A stretch of 64,000 bases of DNA, from assembly GCF_900302465.1 (NCBI RefSeq), contig NZ_OMOR01000001.1:2046001-2110000 (forward strand). Reading direction: 5' to 3'. The stretch is from Ascidiaceihabitans donghaensis. GTDB taxonomy: Bacteria; Pseudomonadota; Alphaproteobacteria; Rhodobacterales; Rhodobacteraceae. The notes beneath the pieces are model-generated. The model was not told the DNA's origin and made no database searches. It saw only the letters and a program-made list of their open reading frames with translations. Position 1 is the stretch's first letter. Every line of letters starts with the position of its first letter. A program made the position numbers and the translations under genes. Of this stretch, positions 25,944 to 35,665 are shown piece by piece.

Positions 25944-26579
25944 TTAGACCATTGCCGCAATCAGATCGGCCATGGCTTTGACGGGATCATCGGTTGACCA
26001 GACTTCGTCGCCCACGCCAAAGAAATCGGTGTAGGGCGTCAGGGTGCGGATGATGTTTGTGTCCAGCAAGCCTTCGGCGACAACGGGAACTTCGATCACC
26101 TCGGACCACCATTTGAACAGGTCTGTTTGCGCAAAGCTGCCGTCGCCCAATGTATTTTCACGCGCAGGCCCGAAACAGATATAGTCCGCGCCAGCTTCGC
26201 CCGCATTCATGCCATCGTGGCGCGATGTGCCGGAATGGGCGCCGATAATGGCGTCCGGTCCCAGTTCTTTGCGGGCATAGCGCATTTGATGCGCACCATC
26301 GCTAAGATGGACACCATCCAGCCCCAAACGATCCACCATGGCAAGATGGTCACTGACCACCAATGCAACATCACGGGCATGGGTCACTTCGCGCAAGGCA
26401 TCGGCCGCTTTTGACAGGTGGGATTCATCTTGGGTGGCCAGCGCCATACGCACACATGCAATCGGATGCGCATCCAGCATGGCCGCCAGCTGATCGGGAA
26501 ACGCGCTTAGGTCAACCTCTGACGGGGTGATCAGGTAGAGTTGTGGCTGCTCGATCTGTGTCTCGGTCATCTGGGTCAT
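25944..26579 (-). CDS. ThiE-like thiamine phosphate synthase family protein
   Basis: This 211-residue TIM-barrel protein has the ThiE pattern: LYLITP at the first strand, DGVHLSDGAHQMRYARKELGPDAIIGAHSG in the middle, and GADYICFGP near residue 138. It would join hydroxymethylpyrimidine diphosphate and thiazole phosphate to give thiamine phosphate. The usual GxHLGQxD loop is altered to GVHLSDGAHQ, so TenI-like or divergent activity is possible. No other thi gene and no TPP riboswitch is seen nearby. Confidence 0.78.
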   Translation of the reverse strand: MTQMTETQIEQPQLYLITPSEVDLSAFPDQLAAMLDAHPIACVRMALATQDESHLSKAADALREVTHARDVALVVSDHLAMVDRLGLDGVHLSDGAHQMRYARKELGPDAIIGAHSGTSRHDGMNAGEAGADYICFGPARENTLGDGSFAQTDLFKWWSEVIEVPVVAEGLLDTNIIRTLTPYTDFFGVGDEVWSTDDPVKAMADLIAAMV

Positions 26580-26632
26580 CCTTTGCGTGGTCGCGGCACG
26601 GGTGTGGTGCTGTCTTGGCGCGGGGGTAACTG

Positions 26633-26656
26633 AAAAGTTTTGAAAAGAAAACTTTT
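26633..26656. repeat. A/T-rich perfect inverted repeat in a divergent promoter region
   Basis: AAAAGTTTT (26633-26641) and AAAACTTTT (26648-26656) form 9-bp arms around GAAAAG. The site lies between the divergent starts of the ThiE-like gene (26579) and trmJ (26739). It could be an operator or a DNA-bending element; no regulator is adjacent. Confidence 0.5.
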
Positions 26657-26738
26657 ATACCCGTGGCGCACATAGAAATATTGGTGTGATATGGAACGCC
26701 GTGTTGTTTGCCATACCGGTTCCCGCTAAGAGGCGCCT

Positions 26739-27476
26739 ATGGTGGATCATCCTTATATTGTACTTGTGCGCCCGCAAATGGGTCAGAACATCGGTGCGGC
26801 AGCCCGTGCGATGTTGAATTTCGGTCTGACGCGGATGCGGATCGTTGATCCGCGCGATGGCTGGCCCAACCAGTCTGCGGTTGCCATGGCATCCGGGGCG
26901 GGGCGTGTTTTGGACGATGCACAGATTGCGCCTGACGTGGCGGGTGCTTTGGGCGATTGTGCCTTTGTTTTTGCAACAACAGCGCGCTCCAGAGACCTTA
27001 CGAAAGACATTTATTCCCCTGAAGAAGCCATGCGTTTGGCTGTGCAAAAAATTGATGCCGGTCAAAAGGTGGCCGTCATGTTTGGACCCGAACGCGCGGG
27101 CTTGGAAAACGAGGATCTGGTGCAGGCAAACGCACTGATTTCGGTGCCCGTAAACCCCGACTACGCGTCCTTGAACCTTGCCCAATGTGTTTTGCTGGTC
27201 GGATACGAATGGATGCGCCAGCGTTCACACGTGACCCCTGTTGTGCACGAGATGGCCGGCAGCGACTGGGCCGAAGTTCAAGAGGTCGACCACCTGATGC
27301 GCCACTATGAGGACCGTCTTGAAGACGCCGGATTTTTCTGGCCCGAACACAAATCCGCCAGCATGAAACTGAACCTGCGCAACATGTGGTCCCGCATGCC
27401 CATGACCCGCGCGGATGTGCAGATGTTCCATGGCATCCTGCGGCAGATGGTCCGCTGGAAAGAACGCGACCGTTGA
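26739..27476 (+). CDS. trmJ: tRNA (cytidine/uridine-2'-O-)-methyltransferase TrmJ
   Basis: This 245-residue SPOUT-class methyltransferase modifies the ribose at position 32 of tRNAs. Motif 1 is IVLVRPQMGQNIGAAARAMLNFG near the N-terminus. The knot motifs FGPERAGLENEDL and VPVNPDYASLNLAQCVLLVGYEWMR (about residues 131-155) are typical of TrmJ. The C-terminal helical extension with MLRNM-like NLRNMWSRMPM is also conserved. It is followed 73 bp later by the heme A synthase gene on the same strand. Confidence 0.92.
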   Translation: MVDHPYIVLVRPQMGQNIGAAARAMLNFGLTRMRIVDPRDGWPNQSAVAMASGAGRVLDDAQIAPDVAGALGDCAFVFATTARSRDLTKDIYSPEEAMRLAVQKIDAGQKVAVMFGPERAGLENEDLVQANALISVPVNPDYASLNLAQCVLLVGYEWMRQRSHVTPVVHEMAGSDWAEVQEVDHLMRHYEDRLEDAGFFWPEHKSASMKLNLRNMWSRMPMTRADVQMFHGILRQMVRWKERDR

Positions 27477-27549
27477 TGCGCTGGACGATTGTCTGTACCG
27501 GGCCTAGATTAGCGCAAAAGGCACAAGCCCAACAGATCATGAGGGTCCT

Positions 27550-28695
27550 ATGAGCACCAAACGCAGTATTTTCGAAGAGGTCGCCAGCGCCGACAAAGCG
27601 CCTGTTGCCACGCCTGGGTTGATCGACAAGGGGCGCTCGGGCGCCCGCGGTGCCATCCGCATCTGGTTGATGATCCTGTTCGCATTTGTTTTTGTCATGA
27701 TTGCTGTGGGCGGGTTAACGCGTCTGACAGACAGTGGCCTCAGCATCACCGAATGGCGGCCCTTTACGGGGGCAATTCCGCCATTGAACGCAGCGGATTG
27801 GCAGGCAGAATTTGCCAAGTATCAGGCAATAGATGAATTTCGCATTCAAAACCAATGGATGCAACTGTCTGATTTCAAAGTGATATACTGGTGGGAATGG
27901 GGCCACCGCCAATTGGGTCGCGTCATTGGTCTGATCTGGGCCATAGGCTTTTTCTGGTTCTTGCTGCGCCGCCAGATCCCCACAGGCTGGACGCCACGCT
28001 TGTTGCTTTTGGGCGCTTTGGGCGGCGCGCAGGGTGCGATTGGGTGGTGGATGGTGGCGTCAGGGGTCACCACAGGCGAAGGCATGGTGGATGTGGCAAG
28101 CTACCGTTTGGCGACACATCTGGGACTGGCGTTTGTGATCCTTGGGTTCATCGCGTGGTATGTCATGATGCTGGGCCGCTCTGAGCGCGACCTGATGCAG
28201 GCGCGGCGCGGCAAGGAAGCCAAACTGTTTGGCCTATCGACCGGGCTTTTGCATTTCACCTTCCTGCAAATTCTGATTGGCGCTTTGGTGGCAGGCATCG
28301 ACGCGGGCCGCAGCTATACCGATTGGCCTTTGATGGGGGGGCAGGTCTTTCCGGCCTCTGCTTTCGTGTTGGACCCTTGGTGGCGCAACCTGTTTGAAAG
28401 CCCCGGTTTGGTGCAATTTGTGCACCGTGTTACGGGGTATCTTCTGTTTGCCTTTGCGGTTGTTGTTTGGCTGAGAGGCCGGCGCAGCGCCCATCCACGC
28501 ACGCAATTTGCCTTTAACGCGGCGTTCGCGGCTCTGAGCCTGCAAATCGTTCTTGGCATCGTAACTGTTGTTTACGCGGCCCCCGTGCATATCGCCATTG
28601 TGCACCAAGTGCTGGCTGTGATCTTGTGGGTGTTGATCCTGCGTGCGCGGTTCTTGTCCGCATATCCCATAACAACATCCCTAAGAGGAAACTGA
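27550..28695 (+). CDS. ctaA: Heme A synthase, COX15/CtaA type 2
   Basis: This 381-residue, eight-helix inner-membrane enzyme oxidises the methyl group of heme O to a formyl group, giving heme A for aa3-type cytochrome oxidases. The N-terminus MIAVGGLTRLTDSGLSITEWRPFTGAIPPL, the ligand histidine in KVIYWWEWGHRQLGR, and later histidines in GLLHFTFLQI, FVHRVTGY and IVHQVLAV are all visible. The gene starts 73 bp after trmJ, and the M32 peptidase gene begins 4 bp after its stop, so the three may form one transcript. Confidence 0.97.
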   Translation: MSTKRSIFEEVASADKAPVATPGLIDKGRSGARGAIRIWLMILFAFVFVMIAVGGLTRLTDSGLSITEWRPFTGAIPPLNAADWQAEFAKYQAIDEFRIQNQWMQLSDFKVIYWWEWGHRQLGRVIGLIWAIGFFWFLLRRQIPTGWTPRLLLLGALGGAQGAIGWWMVASGVTTGEGMVDVASYRLATHLGLAFVILGFIAWYVMMLGRSERDLMQARRGKEAKLFGLSTGLLHFTFLQILIGALVAGIDAGRSYTDWPLMGGQVFPASAFVLDPWWRNLFESPGLVQFVHRVTGYLLFAFAVVVWLRGRRSAHPRTQFAFNAAFAALSLQIVLGIVTVVYAAPVHIAIVHQVLAVILWVLILRARFLSAYPITTSLRGN

Positions 28696-28699
28696 CTCC

Positions 28700-30175
28700 A
28701 TGACTGCATATGAAGACCTGACGGCACATGCCCGCGAAACAATGGCGCTTGGCCAGATCGCAGGGCGCCTGGGATGGGATCAGGAAACCATGATGCCGCG
28801 CGGGGCAGCCGCCCAACGCGGCGAAGAAATGGCAGCGATCGAAAGCGTGCTACATGCCCGCCGCACAGATCCGCGCATTGGGGATTGGTTGGCTGCGATC
28901 AAGTCCGAGGACCTTGATGATGTTGGCCGCGCACAGGTCCGCCACATCACCCGCAGTTTTGAACGCGCCAACAAGGTGCCCGCCGATCTGGCAGCAACTT
29001 TGGCGCGTGTCACATCAACCGCACAAGGCACATGGGCCGAGGCGCGCAGCAATGACGATGTGGCCGCGTTCTTGCCCACCTTCGAGGAAGTCATCAATTT
29101 GAAGCGCTGGGAAGGTCAGGCATTGGCCGCCGGCGAAGATGTCTATGATGCGATGCTGGCAGATTATGAACCCGGCACATCAGGGGCCGATCTCGCGGAG
29201 ATGTTCAATGAGATGCGCCCCGAGCTGACCGCACTTCGCGCAGCGATCATTGCAGCAGAACAACCCAAACGCCTTGAAGGGCGCTTTGACGAAAGCAAAC
29301 AGATGAAGCTGACACGTCAGCTGGCCAAAACCTTCGGCTACGACATGAGCCATGGGCGCGTGGACAAGGCCGTACATCCCTTCAGCTCCGGGTCGGGGCT
29401 GGATGTGCGGATCACCACGCGCACCTCGGAAACCGATCCCTTCAACTGCCTGTATTCAACAATCCACGAAGTTGGCCACGCCTGCTACGAGCAAAACATC
29501 GACCGCGCTTACCTTTTGACGCCGTTGGGGCAGGGCGTGTCCATGGGCGTGCATGAAAGCCAAAGCCGCATTTACGAAAACCAGATCGGGCGCAGCCGGG
29601 CCTTCACAAGCTGGCTTTACACGCAGATGGTTGAAGCGTTTGGCGACATTGGTCTGGACGATGCCGAAGCGTTTTATGCGGCCGTTAATCGTGTGAACGA
29701 CGGCTACATCCGCACCGAAGCAGACGAAGTGCAGTACAACCTGCACGTCATGCTGCGCTTTGATCTGGAGCGTGCTTTGATGTCTGGCGATTTGGCCGTT
29801 GGAGATTTGGAAGCGGCCTGGAACGATCGCTTTGCTGCGGACTTCGGATACGAGGTCGACAAGCCATCGAACGGGGTATTGCAGGATGTGCATTGGCCTG
29901 TTGGCCTGTTCGGGTATTTCCCGACGTATTCCTTGGGCAATGTCTATGCAGGGTGCCTGAACGACGCGATGACTCAGGCAGTGCCTGACCTTGATGACGA
30001 TCTGGCCAAAGGCGACACAACCGCCGCAACAGGTTGGCTGCGCAGCAACGTGCAAACCTATGGCGGATTGTATGAACCCCGTGACATGATCGCAAAGGCC
30101 AGCGGAATGGAGCCGGGACCAAAGCCGCTTTTGGCATATCTCAACCGCAAATTCAGCGATATTTACAAGCTTTAA
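28700..30175 (+). CDS. Carboxypeptidase Taq, metallopeptidase family M32
   Basis: This 491-residue cytoplasmic metallocarboxypeptidase removes C-terminal residues from peptides. The zinc site is complete: His256-Glu257-x-x-His260 in TIHEVGHACYEQ and Glu286 in MGVHESQSRIYEN. The family motifs DVRITTRTSETDPF and GYIRTEADEVQYNLHVMLRF are present. Length is normal. It begins 4 bp after ctaA. Confidence 0.96.
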   Translation: MTAYEDLTAHARETMALGQIAGRLGWDQETMMPRGAAAQRGEEMAAIESVLHARRTDPRIGDWLAAIKSEDLDDVGRAQVRHITRSFERANKVPADLAATLARVTSTAQGTWAEARSNDDVAAFLPTFEEVINLKRWEGQALAAGEDVYDAMLADYEPGTSGADLAEMFNEMRPELTALRAAIIAAEQPKRLEGRFDESKQMKLTRQLAKTFGYDMSHGRVDKAVHPFSSGSGLDVRITTRTSETDPFNCLYSTIHEVGHACYEQNIDRAYLLTPLGQGVSMGVHESQSRIYENQIGRSRAFTSWLYTQMVEAFGDIGLDDAEAFYAAVNRVNDGYIRTEADEVQYNLHVMLRFDLERALMSGDLAVGDLEAAWNDRFAADFGYEVDKPSNGVLQDVHWPVGLFGYFPTYSLGNVYAGCLNDAMTQAVPDLDDDLAKGDTTAATGWLRSNVQTYGGLYEPRDMIAKASGMEPGPKPLLAYLNRKFSDIYKL

Positions 30176-30318
30176 GCTGTATTTCGCCGATTTCTGGGTG
30201 ATTTTTACGGTGTTTCGGCGGCGTGTTGCACATGTGACGTGACACGCTGTTTCTTCCCATGTGTTTCCACCCAGCCCACCATATTCTGGTGCACATCATC
30301 ACTGGGAGTGAAAACGCT

Positions 30319-30651
30319 ATGAAAAAATTCGTAATTGCCACATCGATTGCTCTGGTTGCAGGCAACCTCGCATTTGCACAACAGACACAACAAACAGGCG
30401 TTGTGGGCCCTTCGGGTGACGATGTTTATTCGTTGCAAGTGACGGGCGCCGATGGCGTAACTTACAACTGCCGGCCCGATGTCATCGACGTGGACGGTGT
30501 TCCGTCGCGACCTTGCGTGCAAGCCGGAAACACACCGGCATTCCAAGGCAGCCTTGCCGCGGGCGGCGGGGCAGCATTGGGCGCGTTGGTGTTCATTGCG
30601 CTGGTGTCAGGCAGCGACGGGTCGCCATCGACAACGACCACAACGAACTAA
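30319..30651 (+). CDS. Small exported protein, function unknown
   Basis: This 110-residue protein has a clean Sec signal peptide (MKKFVIATSIALVAGNLAFA, cleaved before QQTQQT). I chose ATG 30319 on that basis and the GGGAG ribosome site 11 bp upstream. The mature part has two cysteines (YNCRP and RPCVQ) that could form a disulfide. A glycine/alanine-rich hydrophobic segment (about residues 78-97) follows, and the tail is threonine-rich. I do not recognise a domain. An inner-membrane anchor at the C-terminus is possible. Confidence 0.7.
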   Translation: MKKFVIATSIALVAGNLAFAQQTQQTGVVGPSGDDVYSLQVTGADGVTYNCRPDVIDVDGVPSRPCVQAGNTPAFQGSLAAGGGAALGALVFIALVSGSDGSPSTTTTTN

Positions 30652-30673
30652 GGACTGCAAAATAGGGAAGACA

Positions 30674-30706
30674 CCTTTGCACCTTACTTTATGATGGGTG
30701 CAGAGG
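30674..30706. terminator. Bidirectional hairpin between convergent genes
   Basis: CCTTTGCACC (30674-30683) pairs with GGTGCAGAGG (30697-30706), ten pairs with one G-T wobble. It lies between the small exported protein gene and the convergent beta-barrel gene. There is no T-run, so the role is inferred from position. Confidence 0.5.
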
Positions 30707-30709
30707 CAG

Positions 30710-31663
30710 TCAATAAACCGGGTTTTGCAAAATGTTTCGTGTTTCAGACCGTGCTGGCAGGCCAAAGCCTGCATTGGGGCGCGAAGTTTCCATGATCAGA
30801 CCGAACGAGACACGAGCCCCGCTATCGTTAATTATTCCTTTTACCCAATCAGACGAGTGCCCGACACTCAGGAATGTGCTGAATTCAGGCGTGAAATAGT
30901 ATCTTGCCCCCACAGCGATACCCTTTTGCCGGTTGAGAAACCGTGTACGATCTCTGTTTGCATAGTAAAGCTGCGCAGTTAACGCGAGATTCTTGAAGCT
31001 TCGATGCTCTGCTGAAACGAATATGGATTGTTGCCGAAAGCCAGTCGCAATGATGTTGCTTTGGTTCTCGAATTGCGCCTCGGCAAATAGTGTTAGGTCG
31101 TCAGCACGATGATGGGCGGTAAAGCGCATCTGATCGCTGAACTTCGTGTCAGTGTATTGCACCGCCAAATAAGTTTGCGGGCGGACAAACCATTCAAAAA
31201 ACAAATCCGTCTTTTCATCAAACTTGGAAAAGGTCGCGCCGACCCCAAAACGCATTGTGTCTGTTTCGCGTCCAACAGCAAACCGCCTTTCATCCGGGGT
31301 TTCGGACGTTGAAATACGGCCTACCCTGTCGACAAGTCTACTGCTATCTTGATTATAGCTCGCGTTAAAAAACAATGTGTTGTCAAAGGTATACTGCGCA
31401 CTAAATCTTGCAGCGTTTGCCACAATCGTACCAATCGAGAAGGGTAATTTAAGTCTTGTAATCTCGGATGAGAACCTAAGCCTCTGGCCATCAATTTGAA
31501 ACCCCAAGCCTATCTTCTCTCCATTGCTGTCCGCGTATTGGCCACCGTTGTTTTTGGAAAACAGCACGGTTGAACCATAATAGTAGACGTCTTGAGCCTT
31601 TGTTGTTTGGGCCGTTCCAAGTAAAGCAAAGCACAGAGCGGAGATATGTTTAAGGATCTTCAC
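30710..31663 (-). CDS. Predicted outer-membrane beta-barrel protein, function unknown
   Basis: This 317-residue exported protein (signal peptide MKILKHISALCFALLGTAQTTKA) is rich in alternating hydrophobic/polar strands with aromatic residues (FRFSSEITRL, FDNTLFFNASYNQD, TYLAVQYTDTKF, LALTAQLYYANRD). It ends in an aromatic residue (VY), as outer-membrane barrels do. No named porin family is recognised. The start is GTG at 31663, with AAAGAG upstream. It follows gyrA by 24 bp on the same strand. The DNA looks more A+T rich than its neighbours, which may reflect later acquisition or lineage-specific drift. Confidence 0.6.
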   Translation of the reverse strand: MKILKHISALCFALLGTAQTTKAQDVYYYGSTVLFSKNNGGQYADSNGEKIGLGFQIDGQRLRFSSEITRLKLPFSIGTIVANAARFSAQYTFDNTLFFNASYNQDSSRLVDRVGRISTSETPDERRFAVGRETDTMRFGVGATFSKFDEKTDLFFEWFVRPQTYLAVQYTDTKFSDQMRFTAHHRADDLTLFAEAQFENQSNIIATGFRQQSIFVSAEHRSFKNLALTAQLYYANRDRTRFLNRQKGIAVGARYYFTPEFSTFLSVGHSSDWVKGIINDSGARVSFGLIMETSRPNAGFGLPARSETRNILQNPVY

Positions 31664-31687
31664 AATAATACTCTTTAAACTGCGGTT

Positions 31688-34432
31688 TCAGGTGTCTCCG
31701 CCTTCGTCTTCGTCGCCTTGATCGGCAATCCACGCGACGCTGACGACTTCTTCGTTTTTGCCGGTGTTGAACACTTTGACACCACCTGCGCTGCGGGATC
31801 GGAAACTGATGCCTTCAACGGGTACACGGATCGACTGGCCTTTGGAGGTGGCCAGCATGATCTGGTCGTCCATCTCGACAGGGAAGGACGCCACAATCGG
31901 GCCACCGCGCATGGCTTTGTCCATGGCGGTAACCCCCATGCCGCCGCGTCCCCGAACAGGGTAGTCGTGGCTGGAAGAAAGCTTACCAGATCCTTGCGAC
32001 GTGATTGTAAGGATTAAGTTTTCAGCCGCTGACATCTCGGCGTAGCGTTCTTGTGGCAGCTGGGTGTTTGCGTTGCCTTCTTCTTCATCCGGTGCATCCG
32101 CATCGTCGGCCAAACCTGCCATAGCACGGCGCATTTTCAGATAGGCCGCCCGTTCGTCAGACGTCGCATCGAAGTGGCGGATGATCGACATCGAAACAAC
32201 CGCGTCGTTGTCATTCAGCTTAACACCTCGGACCCCGACCGAATTACGTGAGTTAAAGACACGCACATCTGTTGCGGGGAAGCGGATGGCACGGCCAGAA
32301 CTTGTGACCAACATCACATCATCATCATTCGATGCGATGCGGGCATTGATCAGGGTCGTTTCAGCGTGATCGTCTTCAAACTTCATCGCGATCTTGCCGT
32401 TGCGCATGACCTTGGTGAAATCCGACAGTTTGTTGCGACGCACGGTGCCTGCCGAGGTCGCAAAGACCACCTGCAGATCATCCCATTCGTCCTCATCACG
32501 GTCCACTGGCATAATAGCGGCAATCGAGACGCCAACAGGGATCGGCAGGATATTCACAATCGCTTTGCCTTTGGACGTGCGTCCACCTTGCGGCAAACGC
32601 CAGGTTTTCAGCTTGTAGACCATACCGTCAGTCGTAAAGAACAGCAGCTGTGTGTGCGTGTTGGCCACAAAGAGGGTGGTGATCACGTCCTCTTCTTTGG
32701 TCTGCATTCCCGCCACACCTTTGCCGCCGCGCTTTTGGGCGCGGAAATCGATCAATGGCGTCCGTTTGATGTAGCCCCCAGACGTCACAGTCACGACCAT
32801 GTCTTCGCGTTCAATCAGGTCTTCATCGTCCATATCGCCTGACCAGTCGACGATTTCAGTGCGACGTGGAACAGCAAACTGGTCTTTGATTTCAGTCAGT
32901 TCGTCTGCGATGATCCCCATAATACGTTCGCGGGATCCCAAAATCTCAAGATATTCTTTGATCTTGCCTGCCAGCTCTTCCAGCTCGTCTGTGACTTCTT
33001 TCACACCGATCTGCGTCAAACGCTGCAAGCGCAATTCGAGGATCGCGCGGGCCTGTGTCTCAGAAAGGTTATACGTGCCATCGTCGTTGGCCGTATGGGT
33101 CGGATCGTCGATAAGTGCGATATAAGGTAAAATATCTTGCGCAGGCCAGCGCCGCGTCATCAGTTTTTCACGCGCTTCCGCCGCATCGGCAGAAGACCGG
33201 ATCGCGGCAACGATTTCGTCGATGTTGGTGACAGCAACGGCCAAACCACACAAGATATGGCTGCGTTCGCGCGCCTTGCGCAACAGATAGGCGGTGCGAC
33301 GCGCCACAACGTCTTCGCGGAAGTCGATGAACGACGTCAGGAAGCGGCGCAGCGTTAAAGTTTCCGGTTTTCCACCATTCAACGCCAGCATGTTGCAGCC
33401 AAAATACGTCTGCATCGGCGTAAAGCGGAACAGCTGGTTCATGACAACTTCAGCTGTGGCATCACGTTTCAGTTCGACTACCACGCGCACACCATTACGA
33501 TCGGATTCGTCTTGAACGTGGGCGATGCCTTCTATCTTTTTGTCGCGTGCGGCTTCCGCGATACGTTCAATCATTGTGGCCTTGTTCACCTGATAGGGAA
33601 TTTCATCCAGAACAATGGCATAGCGGTCTTTCCTAATCTCTTCGACACGCGTTTTGGCGCGTACAATGACGCTGCCGCGCCCTTCAAGATAGGCTTTGCG
33701 TGCCCCGGTGCGACCCAACATGATCCCACCTGTGGGGAAGTCCGGCCCCGGCACATATTCGATCAGCTCTTCGGAGCTGAGATCCGGTTGTTCGATCAAT
33801 GCAAGGCAGGCATCGATGACTTCTCCCAGATTGTGGGGCGGGATGTTGGTGGCCATACCCACCGCGATGCCGCCAGCGCCGTTGACCAGCATATTGGGAA
33901 AACGGGCGGGCAGGACCGTCGGTTCACGGTCCTTGCCATCGTAGTTATCTTGAAAATCAACCGTATCTTTGTCGATGTCGCTCAGAAGATAGGCTGCGGG
34001 TTTGTCCATGCGCACTTCGGTGTACCGCATGGCCGCCGCGTTATCGCCATCCATGGAACCAAAGTTGCCCTGACCATCCAACAGCGGCAGCGACATGGAA
34101 AAATCCTGCGCCATGCGCACGAGGGCGTCATAGATAGCACTGTCACCATGCGGGTGGTATTTCCCCATCACATCGCCAACAGGACGCGCTGACTTGCGGT
34201 AGGCTTTGTCGTGGCTATTTCCAGTTTCGTGCATCGCATAAAGAATGCGTCGGTGGACCGGTTTCAGACCGTCTCGCAGGTCCGGAATCGCGCGGGACAC
34301 GATGACCGACATGGCATAGTCCAGATAGGACGTGCGCATTTCTTGCTCGATCGAAATGCTGGGGCCGTCATAAGCCGGCCGCTCGGGGCGCATTTCATCA
34401 TCGTTTTCAGGGGGTTGTGGCGTATCGTTCAC
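31688..34432 (-). CDS. gyrA: DNA gyrase subunit A
   Basis: This 914-residue subunit of the type II topoisomerase introduces negative supercoils with GyrB. The catalytic tyrosine is Tyr137 in [10 protein letters not shown]. The quinolone-determining region [16 protein letters not shown] carries Ser98 and Asp102, the residues that match the wild-type susceptible state in E. coli. The GyrA box is QKRGGKG (in [15 protein letters not shown]), which separates gyrase from topoisomerase IV. The C-terminal beta-pinwheel repeats end in an acidic tail. The gene is monocistronic or leads into the barrel gene. Confidence 0.98.
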   Translation of the reverse strand: MNDTPQPPENDDEMRPERPAYDGPSISIEQEMRTSYLDYAMSVIVSRAIPDLRDGLKPVHRRILYAMHETGNSHDKAYRKSARPVGDVMGKYHPHGDSAIYDALVRMAQDFSMSLPLLDGQGNFGSMDGDNAAAMRYTEVRMDKPAAYLLSDIDKDTVDFQDNYDGKDREPTVLPARFPNMLVNGAGGIAVGMATNIPPHNLGEVIDACLALIEQPDLSSEELIEYVPGPDFPTGGIMLGRTGARKAYLEGRGSVIVRAKTRVEEIRKDRYAIVLDEIPYQVNKATMIERIAEAARDKKIEGIAHVQDESDRNGVRVVVELKRDATAEVVMNQLFRFTPMQTYFGCNMLALNGGKPETLTLRRFLTSFIDFREDVVARRTAYLLRKARERSHILCGLAVAVTNIDEIVAAIRSSADAAEAREKLMTRRWPAQDILPYIALIDDPTHTANDDGTYNLSETQARAILELRLQRLTQIGVKEVTDELEELAGKIKEYLEILGSRERIMGIIADELTEIKDQFAVPRRTEIVDWSGDMDDEDLIEREDMVVTVTSGGYIKRTPLIDFRAQKRGGKGVAGMQTKEEDVITTLFVANTHTQLLFFTTDGMVYKLKTWRLPQGGRTSKGKAIVNILPIPVGVSIAAIMPVDRDEDEWDDLQVVFATSAGTVRRNKLSDFTKVMRNGKIAMKFEDDHAETTLINARIASNDDDVMLVTSSGRAIRFPATDVRVFNSRNSVGVRGVKLNDNDAVVSMSIIRHFDATSDERAAYLKMRRAMAGLADDADAPDEEEGNANTQLPQERYAEMSAAENLILTITSQGSGKLSSSHDYPVRGRGGMGVTAMDKAMRGGPIVASFPVEMDDQIMLATSKGQSIRVPVEGISFRSRSAGGVKVFNTGKNEEVVSVAWIADQGDEDEGGDT

Positions 34433-34529
34433 GTGATTGTCCCGATGTCTTGTTGCATCTATATCTTGATGCGAAGACTAGCAGACAGCATAGATGATGT
34501 GCAATGGCGTGACGGGAATTAGATCGTTT

Positions 34530-35480
34530 TTACGCCGAACAGCTGGCCCCGCCCAAAACGCAGAACTTGGCACAATGCGGATGATTGAGGGCCACATCTT
34601 TTTCCGCCTCTTCCAGCGATGCGCCCAATTCAAACTCTGGCGAATAAGGCAAAAGCGTACAGGCCAGCACAGCCGGTGTGGCAGCGCCCTTGCGTTTCAC
34701 CACCATACGGCTTGAAGCGCACATAACCGCATCAGGCGATTTATCCAGAATGCCCCAGCACGCGGTGGTGATTTCGGGCACTTCCACTGTTTCGTCCATT
34801 TCGGGAAACAGCACGGTCATGCCGGGGTCTTGCGCGTCGATGTCAAAGCCGTGTTCGGCATAGAAGGCGGCGTAGCCTGCGCGGCTGTCTTCGTCGCTGT
34901 CCCCAAAAACAGAACGTCCGGCCACAGCCATACGCACGCCATTGTCACGCAACCATGCCATGCCGATAATGGTCTTTTCCAAAGCACCCGCACCGCGTTC
35001 CGCATCATGCAGATCGGCGCGGTAATGGTCCACTGAAATGCGAAAGGTCAGCTTGCCGGGGTAGGCGGCGTTCAATTCCAGAATACCAGCCTGCATGGTT
35101 TTGCGCATCATCGGACGCATGGCATTGGTCAGAACCAAAACGTCATAGCCCACATCCAGCGACCGACGCATGATCTCGATCATCTGTGGGTTCATAAAGG
35201 GCTCACCACCGGTGAAGGCAATTTCTGTCACAGGCCATTTGCGGGCTTTGATCTGATTTAGGTAATCCTGCACTTCGTCGGCGGTAATATAGACCAGTTT
35301 ATCGTTTGTCGGACTGCTTTCGATGTAACAGTTTACACATTCAATGTTGCACAGCGTGCCTGTATTGAACCAAAGCGTTTGCGGATTGGTCAACGCCACC
35401 GTCGCACGCGCCTCGCCTTTGGCGGTTACGGCGCGGTCTTGAAACTTCCCAAGATTTGCGGATGTATCGAGGTCTTTCAT
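34530..35480 (-). CDS. Radical SAM enzyme with cysteine-rich C-terminus
   Basis: This 316-residue radical SAM protein has the cluster motif CNIECVNC (CxxxCxxC) at about residues 44-51. FTGGEPFMNP and the SVDHYRADLHD strand follow. Beyond the barrel there are several further cysteines: CWGIL, MCASS, ACTLL and a terminal HCAKFCVLGGASC. This arrangement suggests an auxiliary Fe-S cluster of SPASM/twitch type. The closest functional analogies are peptide- or heme-modifying enzymes, but no precursor peptide or partner gene is adjacent. I start at the ATG at 35480, giving the family-like MKDLDTSANLGKF. It is divergent from zwf. Confidence 0.8.
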   Translation of the reverse strand: MKDLDTSANLGKFQDRAVTAKGEARATVALTNPQTLWFNTGTLCNIECVNCYIESSPTNDKLVYITADEVQDYLNQIKARKWPVTEIAFTGGEPFMNPQMIEIMRRSLDVGYDVLVLTNAMRPMMRKTMQAGILELNAAYPGKLTFRISVDHYRADLHDAERGAGALEKTIIGMAWLRDNGVRMAVAGRSVFGDSDEDSRAGYAAFYAEHGFDIDAQDPGMTVLFPEMDETVEVPEITTACWGILDKSPDAVMCASSRMVVKRKGAATPAVLACTLLPYSPEFELGASLEEAEKDVALNHPHCAKFCVLGGASCSA

Positions 35481-35665
35481 AAGACGCCTTTCGGTTGGCT
35501 GCGTGTGGTACATGGGACCTAGCGCAAAGCGCGACAAGACAAAAGGCGGCGTCTCCCCCTTTGACACCATTGTGAACTTTGTCGTTTATGTTGCGCAACA
35601 GGTAGAACATCTGTAGACGCCGTTAGCGGTAACATAGGCTCTGGAAGACTTAAGGAAGACTTAGC

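Noticed and set aside
26580-26738. TPP riboswitch upstream of the ThiE-like gene
   Set aside because: No CUGAGA-type motif or suitable stem structure is seen in the leader.
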